Notes under the pieces: model-generated | Told to the model about the DNA's origin: nothing | Seen by the model: only the letters and a program-made list of their open reading frames with translations | Databases searched by the model: none | Program-made: the position numbers and the translations under genes | Source of the DNA: Mycobacterium sp. ENV421 | Lineage (GTDB): Bacteria; Actinomycetota; Actinomycetes; Mycobacteriales; Mycobacteriaceae | Direction of reading: 5' to 3' | NCBI RefSeq assembly: GCF_002887815.1 | Contig: NZ_PDHO01000007.1 | Span: forward strand, 184,226 to 248,225 | Length of the DNA stretch: 64,000 bases | Shown: positions 1 through 8,708 of the stretch, piece by piece | Layout of the letters: each line of letters begins with the position of its first letter | Position numbering within the stretch: position 1 is the stretch's first letter

Positions 1-1
1 G

Positions 2-172
2 CAGGACTGGATCACCCGCAATCGCAGCACCGATGTCGAGGGCAAGCCGATCGGCCTGTTCGCCTACCTGCTGCTCAAGCGCCTCGACGATCTGGCCTAC
101 GGCGCCGGGCTGTGGACGGGTGTCATCCGCGAGCGCACGTTGCGGCCGCTGAAGCCGCAGATCAAAACCTGA
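2..172 (+). CDS. mftF: MftF C-terminus (mycofactocin glycosyltransferase), partial at window edge
   Basis: The open frame entering the window ends with TGA at 170-172, giving about 56 C-terminal residues. The tail contains DDLAYGAGLWTGVIRE, which I recognise as the end of mycofactocin-system glycosyltransferases. The 4-nt gap to an mftG-like gene is the usual mft gene order. MftF adds glucose units to the redox cofactor mycofactocin. The catalytic region lies outside the window, so the call rests on the tail and the neighbour. Confidence 0.7.
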   Translation, partial: QDWITRNRSTDVEGKPIGLFAYLLLKRLDDLAYGAGLWTGVIRERTLRPLKPQIKT

Positions 173-176
173 CTCG

Positions 177-1619
177 GTGGCCGACCACAGCACCCGCAGC
201 GACGTCCTGATCGTCGGTGCCGGAAGCGCCGGATCCGTGCTGGCCGAGCGCCTCTCGGCGGATCCGACGTGCCGGGTGACCGTTGTCGAAGCCGGCCCCG
301 GCCCGGACGAACCGGGTGTCCGGGACCTCACCCGCAACGGCTTGCAGCTGCCGATCGGCGCGGCGAGTCCGCTGGCCCAGCGCTATCGCACCCGCCTCAC
401 CGACGATCCGGCCCGAGACGCCGACATCGTCCGCGGTGTGACGGTGGGCGGCTCCGGTGCGGTCAACGGCGGTTACTTCTGCCGGGCGCTGCCCGCCGAC
501 TTCGACGGGCCTGCCCTGCCGGGCTGGTCGTGGAGCGAGGTGATACCCCACTACCGGGCCATCCAGACCGATCTGGATTTCCCCGACCGCGCCGACGGTG
601 GCCCCATCGCCATCCGGCGCACCAACGAACTCGTGGGCAGCACAGCAGCTTTCGTCGACGCCGCCCGCGCCGCCGGACTGCGCTGGTTGCCCGATCTCAA
701 CGCCGAGCCCATCGGGGAGAACTCGCCCCCCGGCATCGGGGCCGTGCCGCTGAACATCGTCGACGGTGTGCGCGGCGGCCCGGGCGCGGCCTTCCTGGAA
801 CCGGCCGCCGCGCGCCCGAACCTGACCGTGCTACCGCGGACCCGGGTCCTGCGCGTCCGGCTCTCCGGTGGCCGCGCAGTGGGCGTCGAGATCGTCGGTC
901 CGGGCGGGCCGGGTGTGGTGGAGGCCGACCGGGTGGTGCTCTCGGCGGGCGCCGTCTCCTCCGCGCAACTGCTGATGCTCTCGGGCATCGGACCCGCCGC
1001 GACCCTGCGCCGGCTCGGCATTGCGGTAGCGGCCGACCTTCCCGTGGGGCAGCGGACCTGGGACCACCCGGAGTGGGTGCTGCCGACAACGTGGACCGTC
1101 GCCCCGCAGCGGCCGGTGCTCGAAGTGGTGCTGGTGATCGATGGCATCGAGATCCGGCCGTACACAGGCGGTTTCATCGCCATGGTCGGCGACGGCACCG
1201 CCGGCCGTCCGGATTGGCCCCATCTCGGGGTGGCGCTGATGACCCCTCGGGCCGCTGGGCGCGTCTCGCTGCAGTCCGCGGACCCCATGGTCGCCCCGTC
1301 GATACAGCACCATTACGACAGCGCGGGTGAGGATACCGCCGCATTACGGCGTGGCTGCGAGTACGCCACCGAGGTACTCGGAACCACAACGCAGCTCGGA
1401 GAGCCGATGTGGTCGACCTCCCAGCATCTCTGCGGCACGGCGCCGATGGGTCTCGACCTCGATGAGCATGCCGTCGTCGATCCGCGGTGCCGGGTGAAGG
1501 GGATCGACCGTCTCTGGGTGGTGGACGGCTCAGTGCTGCCCCGCATCACCAGCCGCGGCCCCCACGCGACGATCGCGATGATCGGCCACCGTGCCGCCGA
1601 ATTCGTCTCGGCGGGTTAA
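177..1619 (+). CDS. mftG: GMC-family oxidoreductase, mycofactocin-associated MftG
   Basis: This 480-residue FAD-dependent glucose-methanol-choline oxidoreductase starts with GTG four bases after mftF. The N-terminal dinucleotide-binding motif is VGAGSAGS, with glycines 14, 16 and 19, followed by the EAG acidic strand end. The C-terminus has the GMC signature region (WVVDGSVLPRITSRGPHAT). MftG is understood to pass electrons from reduced mycofactocin to the respiratory chain during alcohol oxidation. The length is typical of the family. It is probably co-transcribed with mftF. The mft cluster next to the S10 region is the standard mycobacterial arrangement. Confidence 0.88.
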   Translation: MADHSTRSDVLIVGAGSAGSVLAERLSADPTCRVTVVEAGPGPDEPGVRDLTRNGLQLPIGAASPLAQRYRTRLTDDPARDADIVRGVTVGGSGAVNGGYFCRALPADFDGPALPGWSWSEVIPHYRAIQTDLDFPDRADGGPIAIRRTNELVGSTAAFVDAARAAGLRWLPDLNAEPIGENSPPGIGAVPLNIVDGVRGGPGAAFLEPAAARPNLTVLPRTRVLRVRLSGGRAVGVEIVGPGGPGVVEADRVVLSAGAVSSAQLLMLSGIGPAATLRRLGIAVAADLPVGQRTWDHPEWVLPTTWTVAPQRPVLEVVLVIDGIEIRPYTGGFIAMVGDGTAGRPDWPHLGVALMTPRAAGRVSLQSADPMVAPSIQHHYDSAGEDTAALRRGCEYATEVLGTTTQLGEPMWSTSQHLCGTAPMGLDLDEHAVVDPRCRVKGIDRLWVVDGSVLPRITSRGPHATIAMIGHRAAEFVSAG

Positions 1620-1661
1620 CTTTCGGACCAGCCGCAGTTGGCGACCGTCACGGCCGGGAGC

Positions 1662-2015
1662 CCACAGCCCGATCAGCACCGCGCCGCGGCGGCCGTAGCG
1701 GTCGCCGATGGCCCCGGCCGGAAGGAGCAGGCAGGCCAGCACGAGGGTGTAGCTGTCCACGGCCCAGGTCAGCTGGGATTGGTTGGCCGACGTCGACACG
1801 GCGATGTCGCCCAGTGCGGTGTTGAGGGCGATGATCGAGGAGATCACCAGCGCCACGCCCAGGCAGGCGACAGTCAATGTCCACGTTCGCTGCAGAGTCG
1901 AGACGTCCCGGAGCCGGGTGTCGGTACCCTTGTCGGGCCGGATCAAGGTGTCCACACGGGAGCCTTCCTTCGGCCGCAGTCCAAATATGGGACTGTCCGT
2001 CTCAAAAATATTCAA
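1662..2015 (-). pseudogene. N-terminal remnant of an MFS (EmrB/QacA-like) transporter
   Basis: From ATG at 2015 the frame encodes about 118 residues typical of the start of a drug:H+ antiporter. There is a cytosolic N-terminus, a first membrane helix (TLTVACLGVALVISSIIAL), a second helix, and the MFS motif A (GDRYGRRGAVLIGL). Transporter-like sequence then stops near 1662, about 40 bp from the mftG stop, and the frame drifts into antisense mftG. Full-length members have 450-550 residues and 12-14 helices, so at least three quarters is missing. It diverges from an intact TetR gene at 2049, the usual exporter-repressor pairing. A deletion fused it to the mftG end. Confidence 0.75.
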
Positions 2016-2048
2016 ACGTGCTGACCGGGCACGGGGAGGATTCCACTC

Positions 2049-2699
2049 ATGGCGAGCCGACGCAGCGACCCCAGACCTGCGCGTTCGCGCGCGCGGTTAC
2101 TGGACGCCGCAACGGCATTGCTGCGCGCCGGCGGCCCCAACGCGGTCACCGTCGATGCCGTCACCCGCGGCGCCAACGTCGCGCGGGCGACTCTGTACCG
2201 GCATTTCCCCAGCGGGAACGACCTACTGGCTGCCGCGTTCCACAGCCTGATTCCGCCCGCCCCGATGCCGCCGGAGACCGGGACGTTGCGGGAGCGCCTG
2301 CTGGCGCTGTTGCAGGCGCAGGCCGACCTCATCTCGGAAACCCCGGCCCTGCTGTCAGCGACCTACTGGCTGGCGCTGGGTCCCGACATGGAACACATGC
2401 CCGGCAAGACCGGGGACGCGGACAGCCCGGAGGTTCGCACCCTGCGCGAGCGGGTCGCTCAGCAGTACGGCGCTCCGTTCGACGCGATCTTCGACAGTCC
2501 CGATGCCCGGCGTGAACTCGGCGAGGTCGACCGCGCGCAGGCCATCATGCTGTTGATCGGCCCGCTGGTTGCCGGTCGGATCAGTACGCTCGCCGACTTC
2601 GACTACCGCGAGTGCGCACGCGCCGCGGTGGACGGCTTTCTGGCCGTCCACCGGGTCAGCGAAATCACCTCAGCGAGTAGCGAATCGGCAGGCGTTTGA
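2049..2699 (+). CDS. TetR/AcrR-family transcriptional regulator
   Basis: This 216-residue protein has the TetR helix-turn-helix near the N-terminus (residues about 15-60). The signature is ATALLRAGG...VTVDAVTRGANVARATLYRHF, followed by an all-helical ligand domain. A strong Shine-Dalgarno (GGGGAGGA, 2033-2040) precedes ATG 2049. It is divergent from the truncated MFS exporter at 2015, so it probably once repressed that pump through the 33-bp shared promoter and now lacks its normal target. Its 3' end overlaps the convergent P450 gene by 35 bp. The ligand is unknown. Confidence 0.85.
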   Translation: MASRRSDPRPARSRARLLDAATALLRAGGPNAVTVDAVTRGANVARATLYRHFPSGNDLLAAAFHSLIPPAPMPPETGTLRERLLALLQAQADLISETPALLSATYWLALGPDMEHMPGKTGDADSPEVRTLRERVAQQYGAPFDAIFDSPDARRELGEVDRAQAIMLLIGPLVAGRISTLADFDYRECARAAVDGFLAVHRVSEITSASSESAGV

Positions 2700-3915
2700 G
2701 GCCGCCGACGAAGGTGGTGGCCATGAGTTCCGGCTCGCCGGCGAGTTCGATTGAGTTGATGCGCGGTACGAGTTCGGTGAAGAAGCTGTTCATTTCCATG
2801 CGGGCCAGCGCTGCGCCCAGGCAGAAGTGCACGCCGTAGCCGAAGGACAGGTGCTTGTTGGGGTCGCGGCCGACGTCGAAGCGCATCGGGTCGGCGAAGT
2901 GCTCTTCGTCGCGGTTGGCCGAGACGTAGGACAGCAGCACGGCTTCGCCCTTGGCGATGGGGACCCCGCGGACCTCGGTGTCGGCTTGGGCGGTGCGCAT
3001 GAATTCCTTGACCGGCACGATGCAGCGGATCATCTCCTCGACCGCGGTGCCCATCAGGGACGGATCGTTCTGCAACCGCTGGAGCTCACCCGGGTTGCGG
3101 ATGAGTTCCAGTAGCCCGCCGGCGATTCCGGCGCTGGTGGTGTCGTGGCCGGCGCTGGCGACGATGACGTAGTAGGAGGCGGTGTCCATGTCGGACAACG
3201 GTTCTCCGTTGATCGTGGCGTTCGCGATCGCCGAGCTGAGGTCCTCGGTCGGATGCTCCCGGCGCGAGGCGGTCAGCGCGTTGAAGTAGTTGAAGAAGTC
3301 CAGCAGCACCGCGAGCATGTCGTCGGTCTTGCCGCCGCGCTGGAACTCTTCGTCGTCGCCGCCGAACATCTCCTGGGTGAGCTTGAGCATCCGCGGGAAA
3401 TCCGACTCCGGCAGGCCCAGCAGCGACAGGATGATGTAGAGCGGAAAGTTGACGGCGATCTCCTGCACGAAGTCGAGCTCCGGCCCCTGCTCGAGCATCT
3501 TGTCGACGTAGATCTTGGCCAGTTCGTCGCAGCGGGTCTTCAACGCGCGCATGGCTTTCGGGCGGAACCAGTCGGCGCCGATCTTGCGCATGTCGCGGTG
3601 CAGCGGGTCATCCATGTGAATCAGCGTGCGCAGGCCGATCCCGGCTTCCATCTGCGCGCGCAACACGTCGTCGGCTTCGGCGATCGCCAGCAGGGGCCGC
3701 GGATCGTTGGTGAACAAGTCGTTCTGCCGTTCGATGTCCATGATGTCGGCGTGCTTGGTGATCGCCCAGAACGGCCGGTATCCGTCGGCCTCGACCCACG
3801 ATACGGGGGCATGTGCACGCAGGTGAGCAAGCGATTCGTGCATCCGCTTCTCATCGGTGTAGCCCAGCGGACTGGCCAGAACCCGGGCCGCTTTGTCCAT
3901 GATCCGTGGGGTCAT
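2665..3915 (-). CDS. Cytochrome P450 monooxygenase
   Basis: The 416-residue protein is a bacterial class I P450. I see the I-helix oxygen-activation motif AGHDTTS (about 255-261), the K-helix ExxR (EMIR, about 294-297) and the heme loop FGYGVHFCLG (358-367) with Cys365 as the likely heme ligand. ATG 3915 is chosen because AAGGAG lies five to six bases upstream. The open frame continues 28 codons further up without a comparable site. It needs ferredoxin and ferredoxin reductase, neither of which is encoded nearby. The nearby SDR, VOC and esterase genes suggest oxidation of a hydrophobic or steroid-like substrate. I cannot assign a CYP family. Confidence 0.9.
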   Translation of the reverse strand: MTPRIMDKAARVLASPLGYTDEKRMHESLAHLRAHAPVSWVEADGYRPFWAITKHADIMDIERQNDLFTNDPRPLLAIAEADDVLRAQMEAGIGLRTLIHMDDPLHRDMRKIGADWFRPKAMRALKTRCDELAKIYVDKMLEQGPELDFVQEIAVNFPLYIILSLLGLPESDFPRMLKLTQEMFGGDDEEFQRGGKTDDMLAVLLDFFNYFNALTASRREHPTEDLSSAIANATINGEPLSDMDTASYYVIVASAGHDTTSAGIAGGLLELIRNPGELQRLQNDPSLMGTAVEEMIRCIVPVKEFMRTAQADTEVRGVPIAKGEAVLLSYVSANRDEEHFADPMRFDVGRDPNKHLSFGYGVHFCLGAALARMEMNSFFTELVPRINSIELAGEPELMATTFVGGLKRLPIRYSLR

Positions 3916-4055
3916 CGGGTCTCCTTGCTCAACTCTTACCAGAAACTTGACGGGTGTCAGGTTCCTAGTTTGGCGTCGATTCTGCCAGGTCGCAGGCAAA
4001 TCGCGGGAATTGCCAGGTCATGGCTCGAGCGGGCCGCCGCGTAGGCTCGATTCTC

Positions 4056-5678
4056 GTGCCACACCAATCGAGGAGCCGACGAGTACAGCGCGCAATGGCG
4101 CTGCTCATGGCCTTGGTCGTGGCCGCGTGCGCGCGGAACAGCGCTGAGCCGCAACGTCAGGTCGCCGCGGCCGCCGAGCCGGGGCCGGCGGTGGTGCAGA
4201 CCGCGGCCGGTGCGCTGCGCGGCGTGGTGGCGCCGGGTTACCGGGTCTTCAACGGCATTCCCTACGCGGCCGCACCGGTGGGGCCGCTGCGCTGGCAACC
4301 GCCGCAGCCGGCGGCGCCGTGGCCCGGCGTGCGTGATGCCACCAAGCCCGGCGTGCGGTGCATCCAGGACACCACGTATGACCCCGACTACGGGCGGCCC
4401 ACCGGCGAGGACTGCTTGAACCTCAACGTCTGGACCCCGGATGGTGCGAGCCGCTCCCATCAGAAGCCGGTGATGGTGTGGATTCACGGTGGCGGCTTCC
4501 TCAACGGCAGTGCCGATATCTACGACGCGCGTTGGATGGCCACCCAGGGCGACATCGTCGTCGTCACCGTCAACTACCGGCTGGGGACCCTGGGGTTCCT
4601 GGCGGATCCCGCGTTGAGCCCGGCCGGCGATGTCGGCAACTACGGCCTGGCCGATCAACAGGCCGCGCTGCGGTGGGTTCGTGACAATGTCGCCGAATTC
4701 GGTGGTGATCCAACCAAAGTCACGATCGCCGGTGAATCGGCAGGTGCGATGTCGGTGTGCGATCACCTGGTCGCGCCCGAGTCGGCAGGCTTGTTCCGCG
4801 CCGCGATCCTGCAGAGCGGACCCTGCCAGGCGCAGGCCGATCGGCCCACCGCGCAACGGGTCAGTGCCGAGTACGCGTCCGCGGCGGGGTGCACCGATCC
4901 GGCCGCGGTGGCGGCGTGCTTGCGAGCGCTGCCGACCGAGGCCCTGCAACGCGCCCCGCTCTATGTCGGATTCGGCCCCGACAAGCTGACCGGTCCGGTC
5001 ACCGGTACCGACCGTTTACCGGTTGACCCGATGACCGCGTTCGCGTCGAATCGGGTGCCCCGGACGCCGGTGCTCGTCGGCAGCAACGGTGACGAGTTCG
5101 CGATGTTCGCCGCAATTCAATATCTCAAGGATCGACAGTTGCCGCCTTACCCGCAGTTGATGGCGAAGACGTTCGGGGCGGACGCCGCCGCGGTCGCCGA
5201 GCGCTATCCGCTGGAACGGTACGCGGGCAGTGTGGGCCTGGCGTACTCCGCTGCGGTCACCGACAGTGTATTCGCTTGTCCCGCAGACCGAATCGCGTCG
5301 AGTCTAGCGCGCACCGGGCCGGTGTACGCCTACGAGTTCAACGACCGCACGGCCCCGGCGCCCGACCCGCTGCGCGCGGCTCCGTTCCCGGTGGGGGCCA
5401 GTCACTCGCTGGAGTTGCGGTACCTGTTCGACGTCGGCGGCGCCCGGCCTCTGGACCCGGCGCAACGCATGTTGTCCGACCAGATGGTCGCCTACTGGAG
5501 CCAGTTCGTGAAGACCGGCACTCCTGAGGTGTCGGGGTTGCCGGAGTGGCCGGAGTTCGGCTCCGACGAGGCCACCGGCAAGCGAATATCGCTGCAGACC
5601 GGGGAATTGACGGTCACCACTGACTTCAGTTCGCGGCACCAGTGCCCGTTCTGGACCAGCCGCAGCGGTGCGCGCTAG
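4056..5678 (+). CDS. Type B carboxylesterase, predicted lipoprotein
   Basis: This alpha/beta-hydrolase of the carboxylesterase type B family has about 540 residues. With GTG 4056 as start there is an arginine-rich n-region, a hydrophobic stretch and the lipobox VVAAC (Cys25), so it is probably anchored outside the membrane. The oxyanion motif HGGGF and the nucleophile elbow GESAG (Ser about 228) are present. So are the EDCLNLNVW signature and a C-terminal GASHSLEL segment that carries the catalytic His. An upstream ATG at 4020 adds 12 residues but gives no better ribosome site. It is similar in type to mycobacterial LipT. It probably hydrolyses carboxylic esters of imported lipids. Confidence 0.85.
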   Translation: MPHQSRSRRVQRAMALLMALVVAACARNSAEPQRQVAAAAEPGPAVVQTAAGALRGVVAPGYRVFNGIPYAAAPVGPLRWQPPQPAAPWPGVRDATKPGVRCIQDTTYDPDYGRPTGEDCLNLNVWTPDGASRSHQKPVMVWIHGGGFLNGSADIYDARWMATQGDIVVVTVNYRLGTLGFLADPALSPAGDVGNYGLADQQAALRWVRDNVAEFGGDPTKVTIAGESAGAMSVCDHLVAPESAGLFRAAILQSGPCQAQADRPTAQRVSAEYASAAGCTDPAAVAACLRALPTEALQRAPLYVGFGPDKLTGPVTGTDRLPVDPMTAFASNRVPRTPVLVGSNGDEFAMFAAIQYLKDRQLPPYPQLMAKTFGADAAAVAERYPLERYAGSVGLAYSAAVTDSVFACPADRIASSLARTGPVYAYEFNDRTAPAPDPLRAAPFPVGASHSLELRYLFDVGGARPLDPAQRMLSDQMVAYWSQFVKTGTPEVSGLPEWPEFGSDEATGKRISLQTGELTVTTDFSSRHQCPFWTSRSGAR

Positions 5679-6289
5679 CCGCTCCAGCGCGGGTGGGCCA
5701 CCACGGCCAGTGCTTCGGCTACGTCGGCCGCCAGTGGCCGACCCCGGTCTCCGTGATTCCTCACCCACTGCTGAAAGGCGAAATCTGCTGCTGCGAAGGA
5801 TAATTGGACCAACAGCCCGGGGCGCAAATCCTGACTCGGGTCGACGGCCATACGCGCAGCCACGAGCTGAATCATCTGTTCGCGGTCCGCGGTGGACAGC
5901 AGCGTCGCCCGGTCGAGCAATTCGGGTGCGGTCAGGATCGCCGCGCGCCAGTTCTCCAGATCGACATCCTCGAAGGACCCGACCCGGCTGACGATCGCGG
6001 CGGCCAGGGCGACGTCGGGTGCCTCGTCGGGCGGTCGACGCACCAGCAGCGACGCGATCGCGGCGTTGCCCCGCTGGACGGCCCCGAGCAGCAGATCCTC
6101 CTTGGTCGCGACGTGGCGGAAGAATGTTCGCGGCGACACCGATGCTTCGGCGGCGATGTCGTCGGTGGTGACGTTGCCGAATCCCCGTGCGGCGAAAAGG
6201 CGGTAGGCCGCGGCGTGGATATCGGCGCGCACCTGTGCCCGTTGCCGGTCCCGCAGGGTCGGCGGCCGCTCCGCGGGCGGGCTGCTCAC
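5675..6289 (-). CDS. TetR-family regulator of the adjacent SDR/VOC/reductase operon
   Basis: A 204-residue TetR protein with a clear N-terminal HTH (ADIHAAAYRLFAARGFG, then VTTDDIAAEASVSPRTFFRHV, about residues 20-62). The regular C-terminal helices resemble those of MftR-like TetR proteins. The GTG start (6289) overlaps the TGA of the upstream SDR gene as GTGA, so it is the translationally coupled last gene of the 8590-to-5675 operon. It probably regulates that operon. It ends 4 bp inside the convergent esterase gene. Confidence 0.85.
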   Translation of the reverse strand: MSSPPAERPPTLRDRQRAQVRADIHAAAYRLFAARGFGNVTTDDIAAEASVSPRTFFRHVATKEDLLLGAVQRGNAAIASLLVRRPPDEAPDVALAAAIVSRVGSFEDVDLENWRAAILTAPELLDRATLLSTADREQMIQLVAARMAVDPSQDLRPGLLVQLSFAAADFAFQQWVRNHGDRGRPLAADVAEALAVVAHPRWSG

Positions 6290-7071
6290 CGGTAGGTTCC
6301 CATCCCGCCGTCGATGTTGATGGTCTGGGCGGTCATGTACGAGGCGTCACGGCTGATCAGGAAGGCCACCACCGCGCCGATGTCGGTGTGGGTGTCGCCG
6401 ATGCGGCGCAGCGGGACGCCTTTGACGATCTTGTTGTAGATGTCGGGGTGTGCGTCGCTCCATCCCGCGACGCCGTCGGAGTTGGCGAATGGGCACACCA
6501 CGTTGACCCGGATGTTGTCGACACCCCATTCCAGCGCAGCGACTTTCGACATACCGCGAATCGCCTCCTTGGCTCCGGCGTAGGCCCCGAACGACTTCTG
6601 TCCGCCGGTGCCGCTGCCGGAGCCGAAGTTCACGATGGACCCGCCGCCGGCGGCTTTCAGGATCGGGTAGGCGGCCTGCATGAGGAAGAAGGTGGCCCGC
6701 GGACCGATGTCGAAGACGAGGTCGTAGTCCGCCATGGTGATGTCGGTGAACGGCTTGGGTTCATCGGTGGCGATCGCGTTGTTGATCAAAGCGTCTATTC
6801 CACCGAACGATTCGACCGCGACGTCGATGATGTGCTGATAACTGGAGTGGTCGCACAGGTCGGCGACCAGCGGGACGGCGTGCTGGTCATCGCGCAGGGC
6901 ACCGGCGACCCCGATCACGCCCGGGTCGCGGTCGACCAGCAGCACCGAGGCGCCGCGTTCGAGTAGCGCCGCGCTGATTCCGCGGCCGACTCCCCGGGCC
7001 GCCCCCGTGACGATCACCCGGTGGCCGCTCAGCGATCCGGGATGCCAGTAGGTCGCCTCAGGGGACACCAC
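6286..7071 (-). CDS. Short-chain dehydrogenase/reductase (SDR)
   Basis: The classical SDR of about 261 residues starts at GTG 7071, with GGAGGAG seven to eight bases upstream. The open frame extends further but is antisense-like there. Motifs are TGAARGVGRG for the cofactor, the NNA strand motif, a serine-rich strand (NFGSGSG) and YAGAK carrying the catalytic Tyr and Lys. The closing INIDGGMG is the normal C-terminal SDR element. The start overlaps the VOC gene by 14 bp. It probably oxidises a hydroxy group in the same pathway as the neighbouring enzymes; the substrate is unknown. Confidence 0.88.
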   Translation of the reverse strand: MVSPEATYWHPGSLSGHRVIVTGAARGVGRGISAALLERGASVLLVDRDPGVIGVAGALRDDQHAVPLVADLCDHSSYQHIIDVAVESFGGIDALINNAIATDEPKPFTDITMADYDLVFDIGPRATFFLMQAAYPILKAAGGGSIVNFGSGSGTGGQKSFGAYAGAKEAIRGMSKVAALEWGVDNIRVNVVCPFANSDGVAGWSDAHPDIYNKIVKGVPLRRIGDTHTDIGAVVAFLISRDASYMTAQTINIDGGMGTYR

Positions 7072-7525
7072 GATGTAACTCCTCCGATGTGCGTGCAGTA
7101 CCTGGGAACTCGATGAATTCCACCGCTGTTCCGTCGGGATCCTTGACGAAGAACATTCGAACTCCGGCGATGTCGAACGGTGCCTGATCCGGCGTGAAGC
7201 CCGCCGCCTGCACCTGCCGGTAGGTGTCGTCGAGGTCGGTGACCGACAGCGAGATGTTCTGGTTGCCGACGAACGACCGCTTCGCCGGGCGGCTCGCAGC
7301 ACCCAATGACAGCAGCTCGATCGTCACTCCGCCGATCACGCCGCCCACCACCCGGCCCTGGTTCCCGTCGCCGCCGCCCAGCGCGTGGTCGAACGGCTCG
7401 CCGGCCATGGTCTGGTCGAACAGCACATCCATGCCGAGCAGCCCCCGGTAGAACACCAGCGCCCGGTCCATGTCGGTGACTCCGACCACCAGGTGTGAAA
7501 ACCGAAGATCCCGAAGGCTTTCCAC
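7058..7525 (-). CDS. VOC-superfamily (glyoxalase/dioxygenase-fold) protein
   Basis: A 155-residue vicinal-oxygen-chelate protein with two beta-alpha-beta-beta-beta modules. The first contains FSHLVVGVTDMDRALVFYRGLLGM, with a candidate metal His. The second contains ISLSVTDLDDTYRQVQAAGF and ends in FFVKDPDGTAVEFIEF, with a candidate metal Glu. Such proteins are lyases, epimerases or extradiol dioxygenases. It lies 3 bp after the reductase gene and overlaps the SDR gene, so it is inside the operon. The reaction cannot be deduced. Confidence 0.82.
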   Translation of the reverse strand: MESLRDLRFSHLVVGVTDMDRALVFYRGLLGMDVLFDQTMAGEPFDHALGGGDGNQGRVVGGVIGGVTIELLSLGAASRPAKRSFVGNQNISLSVTDLDDTYRQVQAAGFTPDQAPFDIAGVRMFFVKDPDGTAVEFIEFPGTARTSEELHRGVP

Positions 7526-7528
7526 TCG

Positions 7529-8590
7529 TCACCTGGCCAGGTGCGGTGCGGCCCGGCCGGCGATCAGCGGCAGGTCGAGATACGTCTTGATGCCGGGGGC
7601 GGCTTCGCACACATAGGGGACGGCGCTGATGCAGTGGTTGGCGGTGGCCACCACGCCCGGATTGCGCTTGAGGCCCTCCTCGACCGTTTCCGGTTGCAGT
7701 CCTTTGAAAGTCAGCGACACATCGCAGTCGCCGGTGACCTCCACCTCGAAGCGTTCACCCTTCTCGCCGAGCGTCCACGGGGGGTCGAGTTCCACGTCGC
7801 ACATCAGCCAGTTCACCGCGGCCGTGACGACCGGCTCGTCGTCGACGATGGCCTGCCACTTGAAGCGCCGGGCGGCCACGGTGCCCGCCTCCATCGGAAC
7901 CACCAGCTGGTCGGTCCCGTGGACGGCGACGGCGACCTCCTGGGTGGAGCGGATCCGCGGATCGGACCGGAACCCCAACTGGTCGGCGACCATGCGCACC
8001 GACTGTTTGAAGCCTGCTTCCAGAAGCGCGGCAATGGGTCCGCTCATCGCCTGTTCCGGTGTCAGGCCGAACCCCATCACCTCCCGCACCACCAGCGGTG
8101 CGTTGTAGGTGCGGATGTCGGAGAACTCCTCGGCCCGGACATGGGTGATGGCAGCAGTGAGGGCGGAGATCATCAACGGGAAGCGTTCGGTGATGCCGCC
8201 GGGGTGGATACCCGACCCGTGCAATGTCGCGTTGCCTGCGGTGCACGCCTCCTCGAGCGCCTGCACGGCGGGATTCTCCCGGTCCGGGTAGACCCAACCG
8301 ACGGGGGTCACCACGTTCTTGCCGGAGCGCAGGATCTTGGCGACCACCGAATCGTCGGGCAGCAGGGGGGAGTACATGACGCAGTCGGCATCCATCGCCA
8401 GCAGCTCGTCGATGTCGGTCGTGGCGGCCACCCCGATCGGGGCTTCGCCGATCACCTCGCCGACGTCGCGGCCGTGCTTGTCGGCGCTGTGGACCCAGCA
8501 GCCGACGAGTTCGAGTTCGGGGTGGCGCAGCACGCCCTGGATTGCCGCCTTGCCCACACCGCCGGTTGCCCACTGAATGACGCGATACAT
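7529..8590 (-). CDS. Dihydrodipicolinate reductase-like NAD(P)-binding oxidoreductase
   Basis: About 353 residues, starting at MYRVIQWATGGVGK; an ATG nine bases further up (8599) is equally possible. The Rossmann motif ATGGVGKAAIQ is at the extreme N-terminus. The protein resembles the large mycobacterial family related to dihydrodipicolinate reductase and 2,4-diaminopentanoate dehydrogenase, often found in lipid or steroid catabolic clusters. It heads an operon with VOC, SDR and TetR genes. I see no convincing Shine-Dalgarno, so the mRNA may be leaderless. Confidence 0.8.
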   Translation of the reverse strand: MYRVIQWATGGVGKAAIQGVLRHPELELVGCWVHSADKHGRDVGEVIGEAPIGVAATTDIDELLAMDADCVMYSPLLPDDSVVAKILRSGKNVVTPVGWVYPDRENPAVQALEEACTAGNATLHGSGIHPGGITERFPLMISALTAAITHVRAEEFSDIRTYNAPLVVREVMGFGLTPEQAMSGPIAALLEAGFKQSVRMVADQLGFRSDPRIRSTQEVAVAVHGTDQLVVPMEAGTVAARRFKWQAIVDDEPVVTAAVNWLMCDVELDPPWTLGEKGERFEVEVTGDCDVSLTFKGLQPETVEEGLKRNPGVVATANHCISAVPYVCEAAPGIKTYLDLPLIAGRAAPHLAR

Positions 8591-8612
8591 AAGCGGCATC
8601 GTATGTCGATAT

Positions 8613-8625
8613 GGCAGTAACTGTC
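8613..8625. promoter_or_regulatory. Inverted repeat upstream of the reductase operon
   Basis: The segment GGCAGTAACTGTC is a near-perfect inverted repeat around CAGT-A-ACTG, with one outer mismatch. It lies 23-35 bp upstream of the start at 8590. Its position over the likely promoter makes it a possible operator for the TetR at 6289. It is short, and chance cannot be excluded. Confidence 0.35.
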
Positions 8626-8664
8626 ACGTATTTCAGTGTGAAACCGGGCCGACGGCCCATCGGT

Positions 8665-8679
8665 CGGACGTATCGTCCG
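8665..8679. promoter_or_regulatory. Perfect palindrome in the divergent promoter region
   Basis: CGGACG-TAT-CGTCCG is a perfect inverted repeat with 6-bp arms and a 3-bp spacer. It lies between the divergent reductase operon (start 8590) and the membrane protein gene (start 8709). It is a plausible operator for a local TetR regulator. Confidence 0.45.
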
Positions 8680-8708
8680 GCAAGGGACCTAGCTATCGGG
8701 GGGCGGCG

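Noticed and set aside
3947..3962. TTGACGGGTGTCAG upstream of the P450 as an operator
   Set aside because: The inverted arms are only four to five bases and could be chance.
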